From Deinococcus peraridilitoris DSM 19664 (GTDB taxonomy: Bacteria > Deinococcota > Deinococci > Deinococcales > Deinococcaceae), in NCBI RefSeq assembly GCF_000317835.1, contig NC_019793.1, positions 62,001 through 126,000 of the forward strand: DNA of 64,000 bases. The letters run 5' to 3'. This document shows, piece by piece, positions 1-7,929 of the stretch. The notes under the pieces were generated by a model that was not told where the DNA came from, did not search any database, and worked only from the letters and a program-made list of their open reading frames with translations. Made by a program: the position numbers and the translations under genes. Position 1 is the stretch's first letter. Each line of letters starts with the position of its first letter.

Positions 1-752
1 ATGGTGCTGACCATTTCGGTTATGGCGAGCCCGACGACCGGCATGCCGATCATCATGGCTTCGCAGATGGCCACGCCCAGGCTGGTGTAACGAATGGGGT
101 TGAATAAAAAGCGGTCGCGGCCCTGCATCAGGTGCAGCTCTTCCAGGCCCAGCGACCAGCCGCCGTAGCGTTCGGCGTCCATGCCGGCCAGGTCAAGGGG
201 CAACTCCCGGCGGGTCCGCTCGAAGACGTCAGCCCCCAGGCGTCTTCCGCGCTGATGGATGTTGTTGATCACCACCAGGCCTCGCTCGAGTTCGCCGGTG
301 TCGTGTGCCTCATGGGGTACGGTCACGCCGTGCTCGATCACCCGGGTGGGTGTGCGGCCAGAATCCCACATGAGGTCGTTGAAGTGCGTGACGTGCACCA
401 ACAGCATGGTGGCATCATCGACCGGGTGCTGCGTGTCGGTGGGTGATTCGCGTGGCGGGTCGTGCTCGAGGTAGATGCGCGGTATGGAGCGCTGCGCCTC
501 GCTGAGAATCCGATGCTGGTCGGCTTCGTACGGTCGGCGCGCCTGAAAGAGGATGACGTCAAACGTTGTGCACCCTACCTCTTCCAGGGGAATGTCGTGC
601 ACATTGTCATCCAACCAGAAGTTGGTGCCGCGCCCGCCGCTCCCACCGGATTCGTCCTCGCTCACCGGCAGATAGCAGTCATCAGGTGCGTGCGACACGT
701 AGTACATGCAGCTGCCGTGAACCGGCCAGGTCAGGATTCGAAGTCGCCGCAT
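1..752 (-). CDS. GT-B glycosyltransferase, C-terminal part cut by window edge
   Basis: The reverse strand reads open for 250 codons from an ATG at 752 (MRRLRILTWPVHGSCMYYVS...) to the window edge with no stop, so the C-terminus is missing. A good ribosome site (GGAG, 6 nt before the ATG) fixes the start. The visible C-terminal part, RYTSLGVAICEAMMIGMPVV, is the donor-binding motif region of GT-B fold glycosyltransferases (GT4-like: a Glu-containing E-A-M-x-x-G-x-P-V-V block). Earlier stretches such as IYLEHDPPRESPTDTQHPVDD and VIEHGV are also usual for such enzymes. Sugar donor and acceptor cannot be told. It is divergent from the sugar-binding protein gene, so shared regulation is possible but not shown. 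Family call is solid; specificity is unknown. Confidence 0.8.
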   Translation of the reverse strand, partial: MRRLRILTWPVHGSCMYYVSHAPDDCYLPVSEDESGGSGGRGTNFWLDDNVHDIPLEEVGCTTFDVILFQARRPYEADQHRILSEAQRSIPRIYLEHDPPRESPTDTQHPVDDATMLLVHVTHFNDLMWDSGRTPTRVIEHGVTVPHEAHDTGELERGLVVINNIHQRGRRLGADVFERTRRELPLDLAGMDAERYGGWSLGLEELHLMQGRDRFLFNPIRYTSLGVAICEAMMIGMPVVGLAITEMVST

Positions 753-1014
753 AGAGTCTCCTTCGATCGCGTCAACGCGCAGCCTACCGGCACAGCGGCC
801 TGAGGCGCAAACTGGGTGTCTTTTGCTTGTGGCTGCCGGGCCTTCAGGCGATGTGGCCGGCGAGCGGGATGTGCCACTGAGGCTGATCGATTCCCTGGTG
901 GACTCACGTGGCTCGCCTGAGCCGTCTTGGTTGACGTTCGGTGCACGCGGCCTGTGAGCGCGCGTGGCAGTCGGGCAACGCCTGCGGATGTAGCCCGGCT
1001 CTCATTCTCAGGGG
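753..1014. other. Divergent intergenic region, no gene seen
   Basis: Separates the glycosyltransferase and sugar-binding protein starts. Both strands carry open frames here, but none has a ribosome site or recognisable protein content. The only convincing signals are the promoter and dyad at its right edge, listed separately. Confidence 0.5.
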
Positions 1015-1043
1015 TTGACGGAGCATGAATTTCTTAATAAAAT
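1015..1043 (+). promoter_or_regulatory. Sigma-A-type promoter of the sugar-binding protein gene
   Basis: TTGACG (1015-1020), a 17-nt spacer and TAAAAT (1038-1043) give a near-consensus housekeeping promoter, about 50 nt before the ATG at 1093. The surroundings (1026-1067) are strikingly AT-rich against GC-rich flanks. Confidence 0.7.
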
Positions 1044-1050
1044 AAAGAAA
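1030..1050. promoter_or_regulatory. Candidate operator: TTTCTT-N9-AAGAAA dyad over the -10 box
   Basis: Six-base inverted arms (1030-1035 and 1045-1050) with a 9-nt AT-only spacer overlap the -10 hexamer, where a repressor would block transcription. Similar AT-rich dyads lie before the nagA/sulfatase pair and the GH38 operon. No regulator of this type is encoded nearby, so the assignment is an inference. Confidence 0.4.
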
Positions 1051-1092
1051 ATAAAACGCAATAAATCGCTTGAGTGCGATCCAGGAGGAAGT

Positions 1093-2361
1093 ATGAAACG
1101 AAAGGTCCTCATTGTCACCGGCATGCTGCTTGGCCTGAACGCGCTCAGCGCTCCTGCGGCTGCCCAGCAGAAGGTCAATCTCAAGTTCTCCGCTCACTGG
1201 CTCAGTGAGCAGCGGCGACCCACCATCAACAGCATCGTCGAGACCTGGAACAAACGAAACCCCAACATTCAGGTTGAGTACATCGGCGTGCCGTTCGATC
1301 AGATCATCACCAAAACCGTCGCCGGTGTGGCCGCAGGCAACGCACCCGACGTCGTCGTCATCGATATCCGCACGGCCAAGCAACGCGCCGCAAAAAACCA
1401 GAACGTCAACATGAGCGCCCTGGGTGCCGACCAGCTCAAGAGCGGCTTCTTCCCCAACCTCTGGGAAACCGGCACCTACAACGGCAAACAGTACGCCCTG
1501 CCCTTCGTGACCGACACCCGCCTGCTGTTCTACAGCAAAGCCGCCTTCAAGGAAGTCGGTCTCGATCCGAACAAGCCCCCCAAGACCTGGGCCGAGCTCT
1601 GGAGCTACGCCGAGAAACTTGACAAGAAAGACGGCAACCGCTTCAGCCGCATGGGCTTCCACCCGATGTTCGGTGACTTTGGATACGAAGGCTGGGTGAC
1701 CAACACCGGTGGGTCGCTGTGGGACAAGAACTACGAAAATCCCCGCGTGAACAGCCCTGACGCCGTCAAGGCCCTCGACTGGATCAAGAAGTGGACCGAC
1801 AAGTACGGCGCGAACAACGTCGCCAGCTTCCGGGCGTCCTTCGGTGGCGGCGCGCAGGACGAGTTCATGTCCGGCAAAGTGCCCATGGTCGTCAAGAACG
1901 GTAACTACCTCACGACCCTCAAACGCAATGCCCCGGACCTCCAGTACGGCTTTGTTCCCGTACCCACCGAAGACGGCAAGCAACACGAATCGACGTCCTG
2001 GGGCGGCGGCTTCAACATCGAAATTCCCGCCGGCACCAAGCACCCCAAAGAAGCCTTCGCCTTCGCGAAGTACCTCGCCACAGAAGGCGCCAAAGTCTGG
2101 GCAGCCGAACAAAACGACCTGCCTGGGTACCAGGTCGCCCGTCTGGCCAACAAAAACCCGGAGTTCCTGAAGCAGGCCAACAACCTGAAACACACCTTCA
2201 TCAGCGTCTCGCCCGTCTTTGCTCCGAACTACGACCGGGCTGTCGCCAAGGCCGTCGACGACGTGCTGCTGCGTGGCCAGGCCGTCAAACCGGCCCTCGA
2301 CGAAGCGCAGGCCGCGGTGGAGAAACTGGTCGCCGACGGCAAACGCGACGCGACCCGCTAA
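1093..2361 (+). CDS. ABC transporter sugar-binding protein, family 1
   Basis: A 422-residue periplasmic or lipid-free extracytoplasmic solute-binding protein. The start is the ATG with AGGAGG 5 nt upstream; the frame is open further upstream but lacks a ribosome site. The N-terminus MKRKVLIVTGMLLGLNALSA is a signal peptide (basic n-region, hydrophobic core) with probable cleavage after APAAAQ; there is no lipobox Cys. The mature part shows the family-1 pattern: HWLSEQRRPTINSIVETWNK, the DVVVID strand, LPFVTDTRLLFYSKAAF, and WGGGFNIEIPAGTKHP near the C-terminal lobe. Such proteins bind mono- or oligosaccharides for MalFG-type permeases. No permease or ATPase adjoins it: the gene is followed by a strong hairpin and then sulfatases. 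The ligand is probably a sugar from the sulfated glycan handled by its neighbours (inference). Confidence 0.85.
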   Translation: MKRKVLIVTGMLLGLNALSAPAAAQQKVNLKFSAHWLSEQRRPTINSIVETWNKRNPNIQVEYIGVPFDQIITKTVAGVAAGNAPDVVVIDIRTAKQRAAKNQNVNMSALGADQLKSGFFPNLWETGTYNGKQYALPFVTDTRLLFYSKAAFKEVGLDPNKPPKTWAELWSYAEKLDKKDGNRFSRMGFHPMFGDFGYEGWVTNTGGSLWDKNYENPRVNSPDAVKALDWIKKWTDKYGANNVASFRASFGGGAQDEFMSGKVPMVVKNGNYLTTLKRNAPDLQYGFVPVPTEDGKQHESTSWGGGFNIEIPAGTKHPKEAFAFAKYLATEGAKVWAAEQNDLPGYQVARLANKNPEFLKQANNLKHTFISVSPVFAPNYDRAVAKAVDDVLLRGQAVKPALDEAQAAVEKLVADGKRDATR

Positions 2362-2384
2362 ACGAATCACGCTCCAGTCAAGCG

Positions 2385-2432
2385 AACAGAGAAGCGGTGG
2401 TGGGTTGCGGCCCACCGCCGCTTCTCTGTTTT
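2385..2432 (+). terminator. Rho-independent terminator after the sugar-binding protein gene
   Basis: A 20-bp stem with one G-T pair (2385-2404 with 2411-2430; loop TTGCGG) followed by a short TTTT. The run of T is only four long, so it may act as a partial terminator and let some transcription reach the sulfatase that begins 10 bp later. Confidence 0.75.
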
Positions 2433-2442
2433 GGTGGCCAAC

Positions 2443-3954
2443 ATGACCGCGATGCCCCGAAATGTCATCCTGATTCAAATCGATTCACTCAACCGGCACT
2501 TTCTGAGAACGTACGGCAACTCCTGGGTGAATACCCCCAACCTTGACGCCTTCGCCGAACGGGCCATCGTGTTCGAGCAGCATTTCACCGGTTCCCTTCC
2601 CTGCATGCCCGCCCGCCGGGAAATCTGGGCCGGGACTGAGGAATTCTGGTGGCGCCCCTGGGGACCGCTGGAACCCTGGGACGAACCCATCGCCTATCAC
2701 GCCAACCGCGCCGGGATCATCACGCAGCTGATCACCGATCACTACCACTTTTTCGAGTGGGGCGCGCACAGCTACCATCATGACTTCGCCGGGTACGAAT
2801 TCATTCGCGGTCACGAGCACGACAACCGCGTCACCGCGCCGCTGCTACAGGTGCCCCCCTGGGCCAGGCGGATGGTGAGCGAACACGGCGAGTCCGCACG
2901 AATCTACCTGCGCAACGTCGCGGCCTTCAAGCGGGAGGAGGACTACTTCGCGCCGAAGGTAATGCGCGCCGCCGCCGAATGGATCGAGCGCAACCACACC
3001 CATGAGCGTTTTTTCCTGCACATCGACAGCTTCGACGTCCACGAACCTTTTCACGTTCCCGAACCCTACCTGCATCAGTACACCGATGAAGACCCGGATG
3101 AATTCAATCCCTGGCCCCGCTACGGCCGCAGCGACGAAGGCGACCTCGCGCTCACTCAGCGCGAACTGCAATGGGTGCGCGCCCAGTTCGCCGGCAAGCT
3201 CAGCATGGTCGACACCTGGCTCGGGCGCGTCTTCGACACCCTCACGAAACACGACCTGTGGCAGGGCACGACGGTCATCATCACCACCGACCACGGGCAT
3301 TATCTCGGCGAGCACGGCCGCATCGGCAAACCCGCCAGTCCTCTGTGGAACACCCTCACCCACATTCCGTTGCTGGTGTGGCATCCCGGCCAGGCCGCGC
3401 GGCGTGTCCAGGCCATCACACAAACCGTGGACCTGCATGCCACGGTGCTCAACCTGCTGGGCCTGCCGTCAGCAGCCACACACTCGTGCAGCTTTCTACC
3501 CGTGCTGCTGGGCAACACCAACACGCACCGTGAGCTGGCCGTTTACGGGTACGCGAGTGCTCGCGTCGGCGTGACCGACGGTCAGTGGACGCTGCTGCGC
3601 GACCACGACCCACAGTGCGGCCCCGCGCACTGGTACTCACTGCAGGTCGGACAGCTCGACACCCGCAGTTACCCCGCCCGCTACGAACGACCCACATCGT
3701 ATCCCGAACTCACCCCAGGGCATTTTATCCCGGGCGTCGCGACGCCCCACTGGCGGATGCCCGCCCGTTCCGGCGAGATCCGAAACCTGCACGCGCCCCG
3801 GGCGGACCTGCTGTACCGGGCCAGTGACCTGGAGCAGCAGCATGACCTGAGCGACACCCACCCTGCACAGCTTCGCTCGCTCGAAGAGCGCCTGCGGACG
3901 CATATGAACGCGCTCGGTGTGCCCGAAGAACAGTTTGCACGGCTCCGCTTGTGA
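2443..3954 (+). CDS. Sulfatase, formylglycine (Cys) type
   Basis: A 503-residue type I sulfatase of the alkaline-phosphatase fold, expected to hydrolyse a sulfate ester. The maturation motif C-M-P-A-R (C54 to R58, within SLPCMPARRE) is intact, so C54 should become formylglycine. The N-terminal metal Asp lies in IQIDS (D14) and a second metal motif in TTDHGHYLGEHG. No secretion signal is seen, so it probably works in the cytoplasm or is exported another way. The start is uncertain: ATG 2443 has a weak GGTGG 5 nt upstream, ATG 2452 is the alternative, and TTG 2431 lies inside the terminator. The next gene is another sulfatase on the same strand. The maturing enzyme is not in the window. Substrate unknown. 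Confidence 0.85.
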   Translation: MTAMPRNVILIQIDSLNRHFLRTYGNSWVNTPNLDAFAERAIVFEQHFTGSLPCMPARREIWAGTEEFWWRPWGPLEPWDEPIAYHANRAGIITQLITDHYHFFEWGAHSYHHDFAGYEFIRGHEHDNRVTAPLLQVPPWARRMVSEHGESARIYLRNVAAFKREEDYFAPKVMRAAAEWIERNHTHERFFLHIDSFDVHEPFHVPEPYLHQYTDEDPDEFNPWPRYGRSDEGDLALTQRELQWVRAQFAGKLSMVDTWLGRVFDTLTKHDLWQGTTVIITTDHGHYLGEHGRIGKPASPLWNTLTHIPLLVWHPGQAARRVQAITQTVDLHATVLNLLGLPSAATHSCSFLPVLLGNTNTHRELAVYGYASARVGVTDGQWTLLRDHDPQCGPAHWYSLQVGQLDTRSYPARYERPTSYPELTPGHFIPGVATPHWRMPARSGEIRNLHAPRADLLYRASDLEQQHDLSDTHPAQLRSLEERLRTHMNALGVPEEQFARLRL

Positions 3955-3980
3955 GGGGTGCTGCCTTTGGCAGCACCCCT
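3954..3980 (+). terminator. Hairpin at the sulfatase stop codon
   Basis: A perfect 12-bp stem (3954-3965 with 3969-3980, loop TTT) begins on the last base of the stop codon. No T-run follows, so it may be an mRNA-stabilising or weakly terminating hairpin between two sulfatase genes. A second 7-bp stem (4014-4020 with 4035-4041) lies just before the next ribosome site and could influence its access. Confidence 0.45.
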
Positions 3981-4054
3981 GAGCGATCGGATGGACTACT
4001 CTCCTGCAAGACGCCCCTCGACCTTGATCGGGGCCGAGGGGCCAGAAAGGCTTC

Positions 4055-5539
4055 GTGACCCGACCGAACATCCTGCTGATCACTTCCGATCAACAACGCT
4101 ACGACGCCGTCGGTGCTCACGGCAGCCCTTTCCTCACCACCCCGCACCTCGACTCGCTCGCCCACGAAGGCGTGACGTTTCAACGTACGTACTGCCCCAA
4201 CGCCGTCTGTACTCCTTCGCGGCTGTCGTTGATGACCGGAACGTTCCTTTCCCGGCACGGCGGCTACAACATCGGCTGCACGGCAATCGACAAAACACGG
4301 TTTCTGAGCGTCATGCTGCGCGCCGCCGGGTACCGCACGCACCATATTGGCAAAGCCCACTGGCACCCCTGGAACGACAGCAGCCCGGAAAAAGCGCCCG
4401 TCGACGAGCACGGCACACCGTGGCGAGACTTCGTGGGCTTTGACACAGCCGAACTGACCACCGGGCACGTGACCTGGGGCGTCACAGGACATTACGCCCG
4501 CTGGCTTGAACGACGAGGCATTCCACGCCGTGAACTCAACCAGATCACGCCCCTGTTCGCGCAGGATCCCAACGAAACCGGCACTTGGGGAATGCCGAGT
4601 GCAAACCACAGTAGCGCCTGGATCGCCGAACGCACCACCGATTTTCTGGAGCGTCACGACCACAGGCAACCATTCTTCCTGAACCTTGGCTTTCAGGATC
4701 CTCACCACCCGCACGCCGTACCGTTTGACTTCGAAGCAAGGGTCGACCAGGATCAGCTGCCAGGCACCATCTCCAGCGAGACGGACACGGACGTACCAGA
4801 GCCGGTACAGCTGCTGCGCTCGGGCCACATCAACAGCAGCCGTTACCGCGGGCCCTTCGAGATTGCCGGGAATAGCGGTACCCACGACTGGCAGGCGTAC
4901 TTCTCCGATCCGGCGCGCGAGCGCGCCACGCGGGCGCATTACTACTCGCTCGTCAACCTGATCGATCAGCAACTCGGGATCATCCTGAACGCCTTAAAGG
5001 CCTTGGAATACGAGCGTGACACCATCGTGGTCTTCACCTCCGATCACGGGGACATGCTGGGAGACCATGACATCGGCCAGAAAGGACCCCTGGCGTACGA
5101 AAGCGTCCTGCGCGTTCCCCTGCTCCTGCGCTACCCCGGCCACGTCGAGTTGCGTGCCCTTGAGCATCCGGTGTCGCTGGTCGATGTGTATCCGACACTG
5201 CTGGGGTATGCGGGTGTGCCATGCCCACGTGTCGACGGCATCGACCTACGGTCTTATCTGCACGGCGGCCCTGCGCCTTCCCGCCCAGGCGTACGCGTCG
5301 AATACAAGGAAGAACCCGACCGCTTGCGGTATAAGGCCTGGATCACCACGCATTACAAGCTGGTGGTCTACCCTGGTGAGTCCTTTGGCGAACTGTACGA
5401 CCTGAACCGTGATCCGCACGAGCACAGCAACCGCTTCCACGATCCGGACTTCTCGGCGATCAAGGCCCAGCTGCTGACCCAACTGCTCGAGGATCTCGAA
5501 CGCTCCGAACCGGCCAGCGAACGGCCAAGCCGGGTGTAA
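4055..5539 (+). CDS. Sulfatase, formylglycine (Cys) type, second copy
   Basis: A 494-residue type I sulfatase with GTG start and GAAAGG 4 nt upstream. The N-terminal PNILLITSDQQRYDAVG holds the metal-binding D12, and C-T-P-S-R (C52 to R56) followed by LSLMTG is the classical formylglycine motif. IVVFTSDHGDMLGDHDIGQKG carries the second metal pair. The C-terminal ending KLVVYPGESFGELYDLNRDPHEHSN is the usual ELYDLxxDPxE block. It belongs to the arylsulfatase A / heparan-type family but the substrate cannot be read from sequence. It is clearly different in sequence from the sulfatases at 2443 and 7930, implying different sulfate positions or sugars. No signal peptide is visible. Confidence 0.88.
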   Translation: MTRPNILLITSDQQRYDAVGAHGSPFLTTPHLDSLAHEGVTFQRTYCPNAVCTPSRLSLMTGTFLSRHGGYNIGCTAIDKTRFLSVMLRAAGYRTHHIGKAHWHPWNDSSPEKAPVDEHGTPWRDFVGFDTAELTTGHVTWGVTGHYARWLERRGIPRRELNQITPLFAQDPNETGTWGMPSANHSSAWIAERTTDFLERHDHRQPFFLNLGFQDPHHPHAVPFDFEARVDQDQLPGTISSETDTDVPEPVQLLRSGHINSSRYRGPFEIAGNSGTHDWQAYFSDPARERATRAHYYSLVNLIDQQLGIILNALKALEYERDTIVVFTSDHGDMLGDHDIGQKGPLAYESVLRVPLLLRYPGHVELRALEHPVSLVDVYPTLLGYAGVPCPRVDGIDLRSYLHGGPAPSRPGVRVEYKEEPDRLRYKAWITTHYKLVVYPGESFGELYDLNRDPHEHSNRFHDPDFSAIKAQLLTQLLEDLERSEPASERPSRV

Positions 5540-5845
5540 GTTGCTGAAGCTGAAGAGAAACGATGGCTCGGAGCCCGGAGCGATCATCCCCAACTCCTGA
5601 TGCTCAGTCCGCCATGGTTTCACGCCCTCCACATTCACCGGCGCGACACCGACTCGTGCCCCGCTTGCCGACGTCACACGCGGCCCAACCCTGGGAGCAT
5701 GGCGGGCAGCGCCATCGCGAGCCCAGGATCAACCCCGGGCATGCTGAGCAGGCGTGCCCGGCATGTTCGTCGTCAGTGACCTTCCGCACCCGAGTTCACG
5801 TGTCGGGTGATCATCGTCCAGCGCCTGTCATTCCTGACGCAGGGT
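5540..5845. other. Intergenic, nothing convincing
   Basis: Lies between the convergent second sulfatase and the SMI1-like gene. Short open frames exist on both strands but have Ser/Arg/Pro-rich, out-of-frame-looking content and no ribosome site. No terminator-like hairpin with a T-run was found. Confidence 0.4.
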
Positions 5846-6324
5846 TTACATGACGCTCTCGGTATTGCCCAGGAAGTGCTGGGCTTGTATTGCGAGGTCC
5901 GGACGGTCCGTGGTGATCTGCCGGACGGGCTGACTCCACCAGTACTGAATTTCCGCTTCTTCATTCGGTACCCAGACGCCAAGGTGACACTCGGAAATTG
6001 TGTCTTCAATCGTTGATCGTCAGGGACGTCCTCTGTCGGGTGGATCCCCGATTTGCGTAATTCCCGGAATTCACGCACGAGCCGCTGAACTTCACGAACA
6101 GGCAGGAACTTGAGGTTGAAGATAATGCCTGGAACGAAGTTGTCGGCTTCACCGTCGTTCACTTCGTAGATTGCGCGAACATCAGCAGGCAAGGGAGCGC
6201 CGATCAGTTCTTCAAGCTGAATCAGGTCGTGCTGGGCAGCGGGGCCGTTCAGGCGCGGGTGTGTTCCTGGGATGAGGCGTTCGACGGCTTCAAGAAGCAG
6301 ATGCAAGTGCTGCACGTTCGTCAT
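5846..6324 (-). pseudogene. SMI1/KNR4-like (SUKH) gene with apparent frameshift
   Basis: From ATG 6324 the reverse strand encodes MTNVQHLHLLLEAVERLIPG..., then LEELIGAPLPADVRAIYEVNDGEAD and FNLKFLPVREVQRLV, the typical SMI1/KNR4 core. Near 6010-6025 this frame turns into Ser/Arg/Pro-rich nonsense (GGVSPSGRSPRTVR...), while the frame one base back continues sensibly as EDTISECHLGVWVPNEEAEI ... AQHFLGNTESVM and stops at 5846. A one-base deletion, or a sequencing error, would explain this. Family members are often immunity or housekeeping proteins of unknown role. It lies 166 bp downstream of nagA on the same strand. An upstream in-frame start (6363) exists but has no better ribosome site. Confidence 0.55.
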
Positions 6325-6490
6325 GACCTCTTCAGAGTGGTGCCGCACTGGGTGAAATGGCAAGCAGCCGGGAAGAGCAGGTTCTCAGCCCTGCAAAGCC
6401 CCGATCGATCCTCTCAGTCGGCCCGGCCAGGTCCAGTGGCCCGCCGCTTGACCTGCTCGCGCGGTTCAGTCCGAGTTGGAAATTGTTCTT

Positions 6491-7645
6491 TCATGCTGCG
6501 GAGAAGACTTTGCGTCCCCTGATCATGGTCCAGATGACGCTGAAGTTGCGATCGAGCAGCACCAGATCGGCGTCCGCTCCAACAGCGATCCTGCCCTTGT
6601 TCGGCAGTCCGAGCAGCGTAGCAGGCGTGGTGGCGGCCATGGTGACGGCGTCGGTGAGCGAGATACCCAGCTCGACCGTGTTGCGCAGGGCCTCGTTCAT
6701 GGTGACGGTGCTCGACGCCAGGGTCCCGTCGGTCAGGCGCGCGACGCCAGCCTCTACTGTGACGGTATGACCGCCGAATTGGTATACCCCGTCGCCAAGC
6801 CCCATTGCCTGGAGCGCGTCAGTGATCAGCACCATGCCCTGAGGGCCTTTCAGTTTGTGCATCAGCCGCACGATGGCCGGGTGCAGGTGCACGTGATCCA
6901 CGATCGCCTGCACGCTGACCTGCGGCTGCTCGAACGCCGCGACGATCAGGCCGGGGTCGCGGTGGTGGATGGGGCGCATCCCGTTGAAGCAGTGGGTGAT
7001 GTGCGTCGCACCATGCCGGAAGGCTGCGAGTGCTTCCTCGTACGTCGCGTCCGAGTGAGCGACCGCGACGATCACACCTCGCTCGCGCAGAAAGCGGGTC
7101 AGCTCCAGCCCGCCCGGCAGCTCTGGTGCCAGCGTAACCATCTTCAGCAACGGGCCCGCCCGTTCGAGGATCAGCTGCATCTCCTGCAGATCAGGATGCC
7201 GCAGGGACGCTTCGTTCTGCATGCCCTTGCGTTTGGCGTTCAGGTACGGTCCTTCGGCGTGAATTCCAGCGATGAGCGCTCCGGGCTCGACACCGATGGT
7301 TTCCCGCACGCGGTCGATCAGGTGCAGCAACGGTTCGAGGGCCGAGCTGACGGACGTGACCAGAAAGGAAGTGCATCCGGTCGCGGCGCACGCGCGTGAA
7401 ACCTGTTCGATGCTTTCGCGGGTGCCGTCCATCATGTCGTGCCCGCTGGCGCCATGTATGTGGACGTCGATCATGCCAGGAATCAGCAGGTGACGTTCGC
7501 CGTCGAGCACGTGCATCCGTTCAGTTGCGGGTGCGCGTCCCTCTTGCAGCTGAGCGACGCGACCTTCCCTCAGCTGCAGGGAGGCGTCTTCGAGCAGGCC
7601 TGCTTCCGTCACGACACGGACATTTTCAATCCAGAACGCGTCCAC
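6491..7645 (-). CDS. nagA: N-acetylglucosamine-6-phosphate deacetylase
   Basis: A 384-residue amidohydrolase converting GlcNAc-6-phosphate to glucosamine-6-phosphate and acetate in the cytoplasm. The start is GTG 7645, with a perfect AGGAGG 5 nt upstream; a more distal in-frame ATG (7678) has none. Motifs: GMIDVHIHGASGHD (metal His62 and His64), GIHAEGPYLN (metal Glu), VAHSDA (metal His), THCFNGMRP and the catalytic Asp in LITDALQAMG. Length fits the family. It is divergent from a choline-sulfatase-like gene, with a large dyad between them, suggesting co-regulation and a GlcNAc-containing or GlcNAc-sulfate substrate. No nagB or GlcNAc kinase/PTS is in the window. Confidence 0.93.
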   Translation of the reverse strand: MDAFWIENVRVVTEAGLLEDASLQLREGRVAQLQEGRAPATERMHVLDGERHLLIPGMIDVHIHGASGHDMMDGTRESIEQVSRACAATGCTSFLVTSVSSALEPLLHLIDRVRETIGVEPGALIAGIHAEGPYLNAKRKGMQNEASLRHPDLQEMQLILERAGPLLKMVTLAPELPGGLELTRFLRERGVIVAVAHSDATYEEALAAFRHGATHITHCFNGMRPIHHRDPGLIVAAFEQPQVSVQAIVDHVHLHPAIVRLMHKLKGPQGMVLITDALQAMGLGDGVYQFGGHTVTVEAGVARLTDGTLASSTVTMNEALRNTVELGISLTDAVTMAATTPATLLGLPNKGRIAVGADADLVLLDRNFSVIWTMIRGRKVFSAA

Positions 7646-7798
7646 GAGTTCCTCCTGTGTTTCGCTTATGGTCCTCATGGCAGGGAAAGGTGATGAGGTC
7701 GTGCGGACCAGCCTTGGCCAGGTTGGTTGCCAGGGCCCATCCTTGCGACGCGGGCGTCTTCAGAACGGCATGTGGAGCGGCTGTCCGCCAGTAAATTA

Positions 7799-7835
7799 AG
7801 AGTACTCTATTATTTAATAGCTTAAAATAATAGAG
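7799..7835. promoter_or_regulatory. Candidate operator: 11-bp inverted repeat between nagA and sulfatase
   Basis: CTCTATTATTT (7805-7815), a 9-nt spacer and its exact complement AAATAATAGAG (7825-7835) form a 31-bp dyad. A third half-site overlaps: AGAGTACTCT (7799-7808) is a 10-bp palindrome sharing CTCT. TAAAAT (7823-7828) could be the -10 box of the rightward sulfatase gene. Position in a divergent promoter and AT-richness suggest a repressor site serving both genes. Confidence 0.6.
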
Positions 7836-7929
7836 CAATTCGCGGATCTGCTGTTTTCCGAAGCTCACGATCCGCGCCGTCAATACAGACACGTCTCACC
7901 TCGCGCTTCTCTCTGCCGGAAAGGAAAAC

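Noticed and set aside
904..2478. 524-codon reverse-strand open frame across the sugar-binding protein gene
   Set aside because: Mirror of a high-GC real gene; Gly/Val/Phe/Leu-rich with no family motif and no ribosome site.
3725..4972. 415-codon reverse-strand frame over the sulfatase genes
   Set aside because: Antisense to two clear sulfatases with intact motifs; no recognisable protein content.
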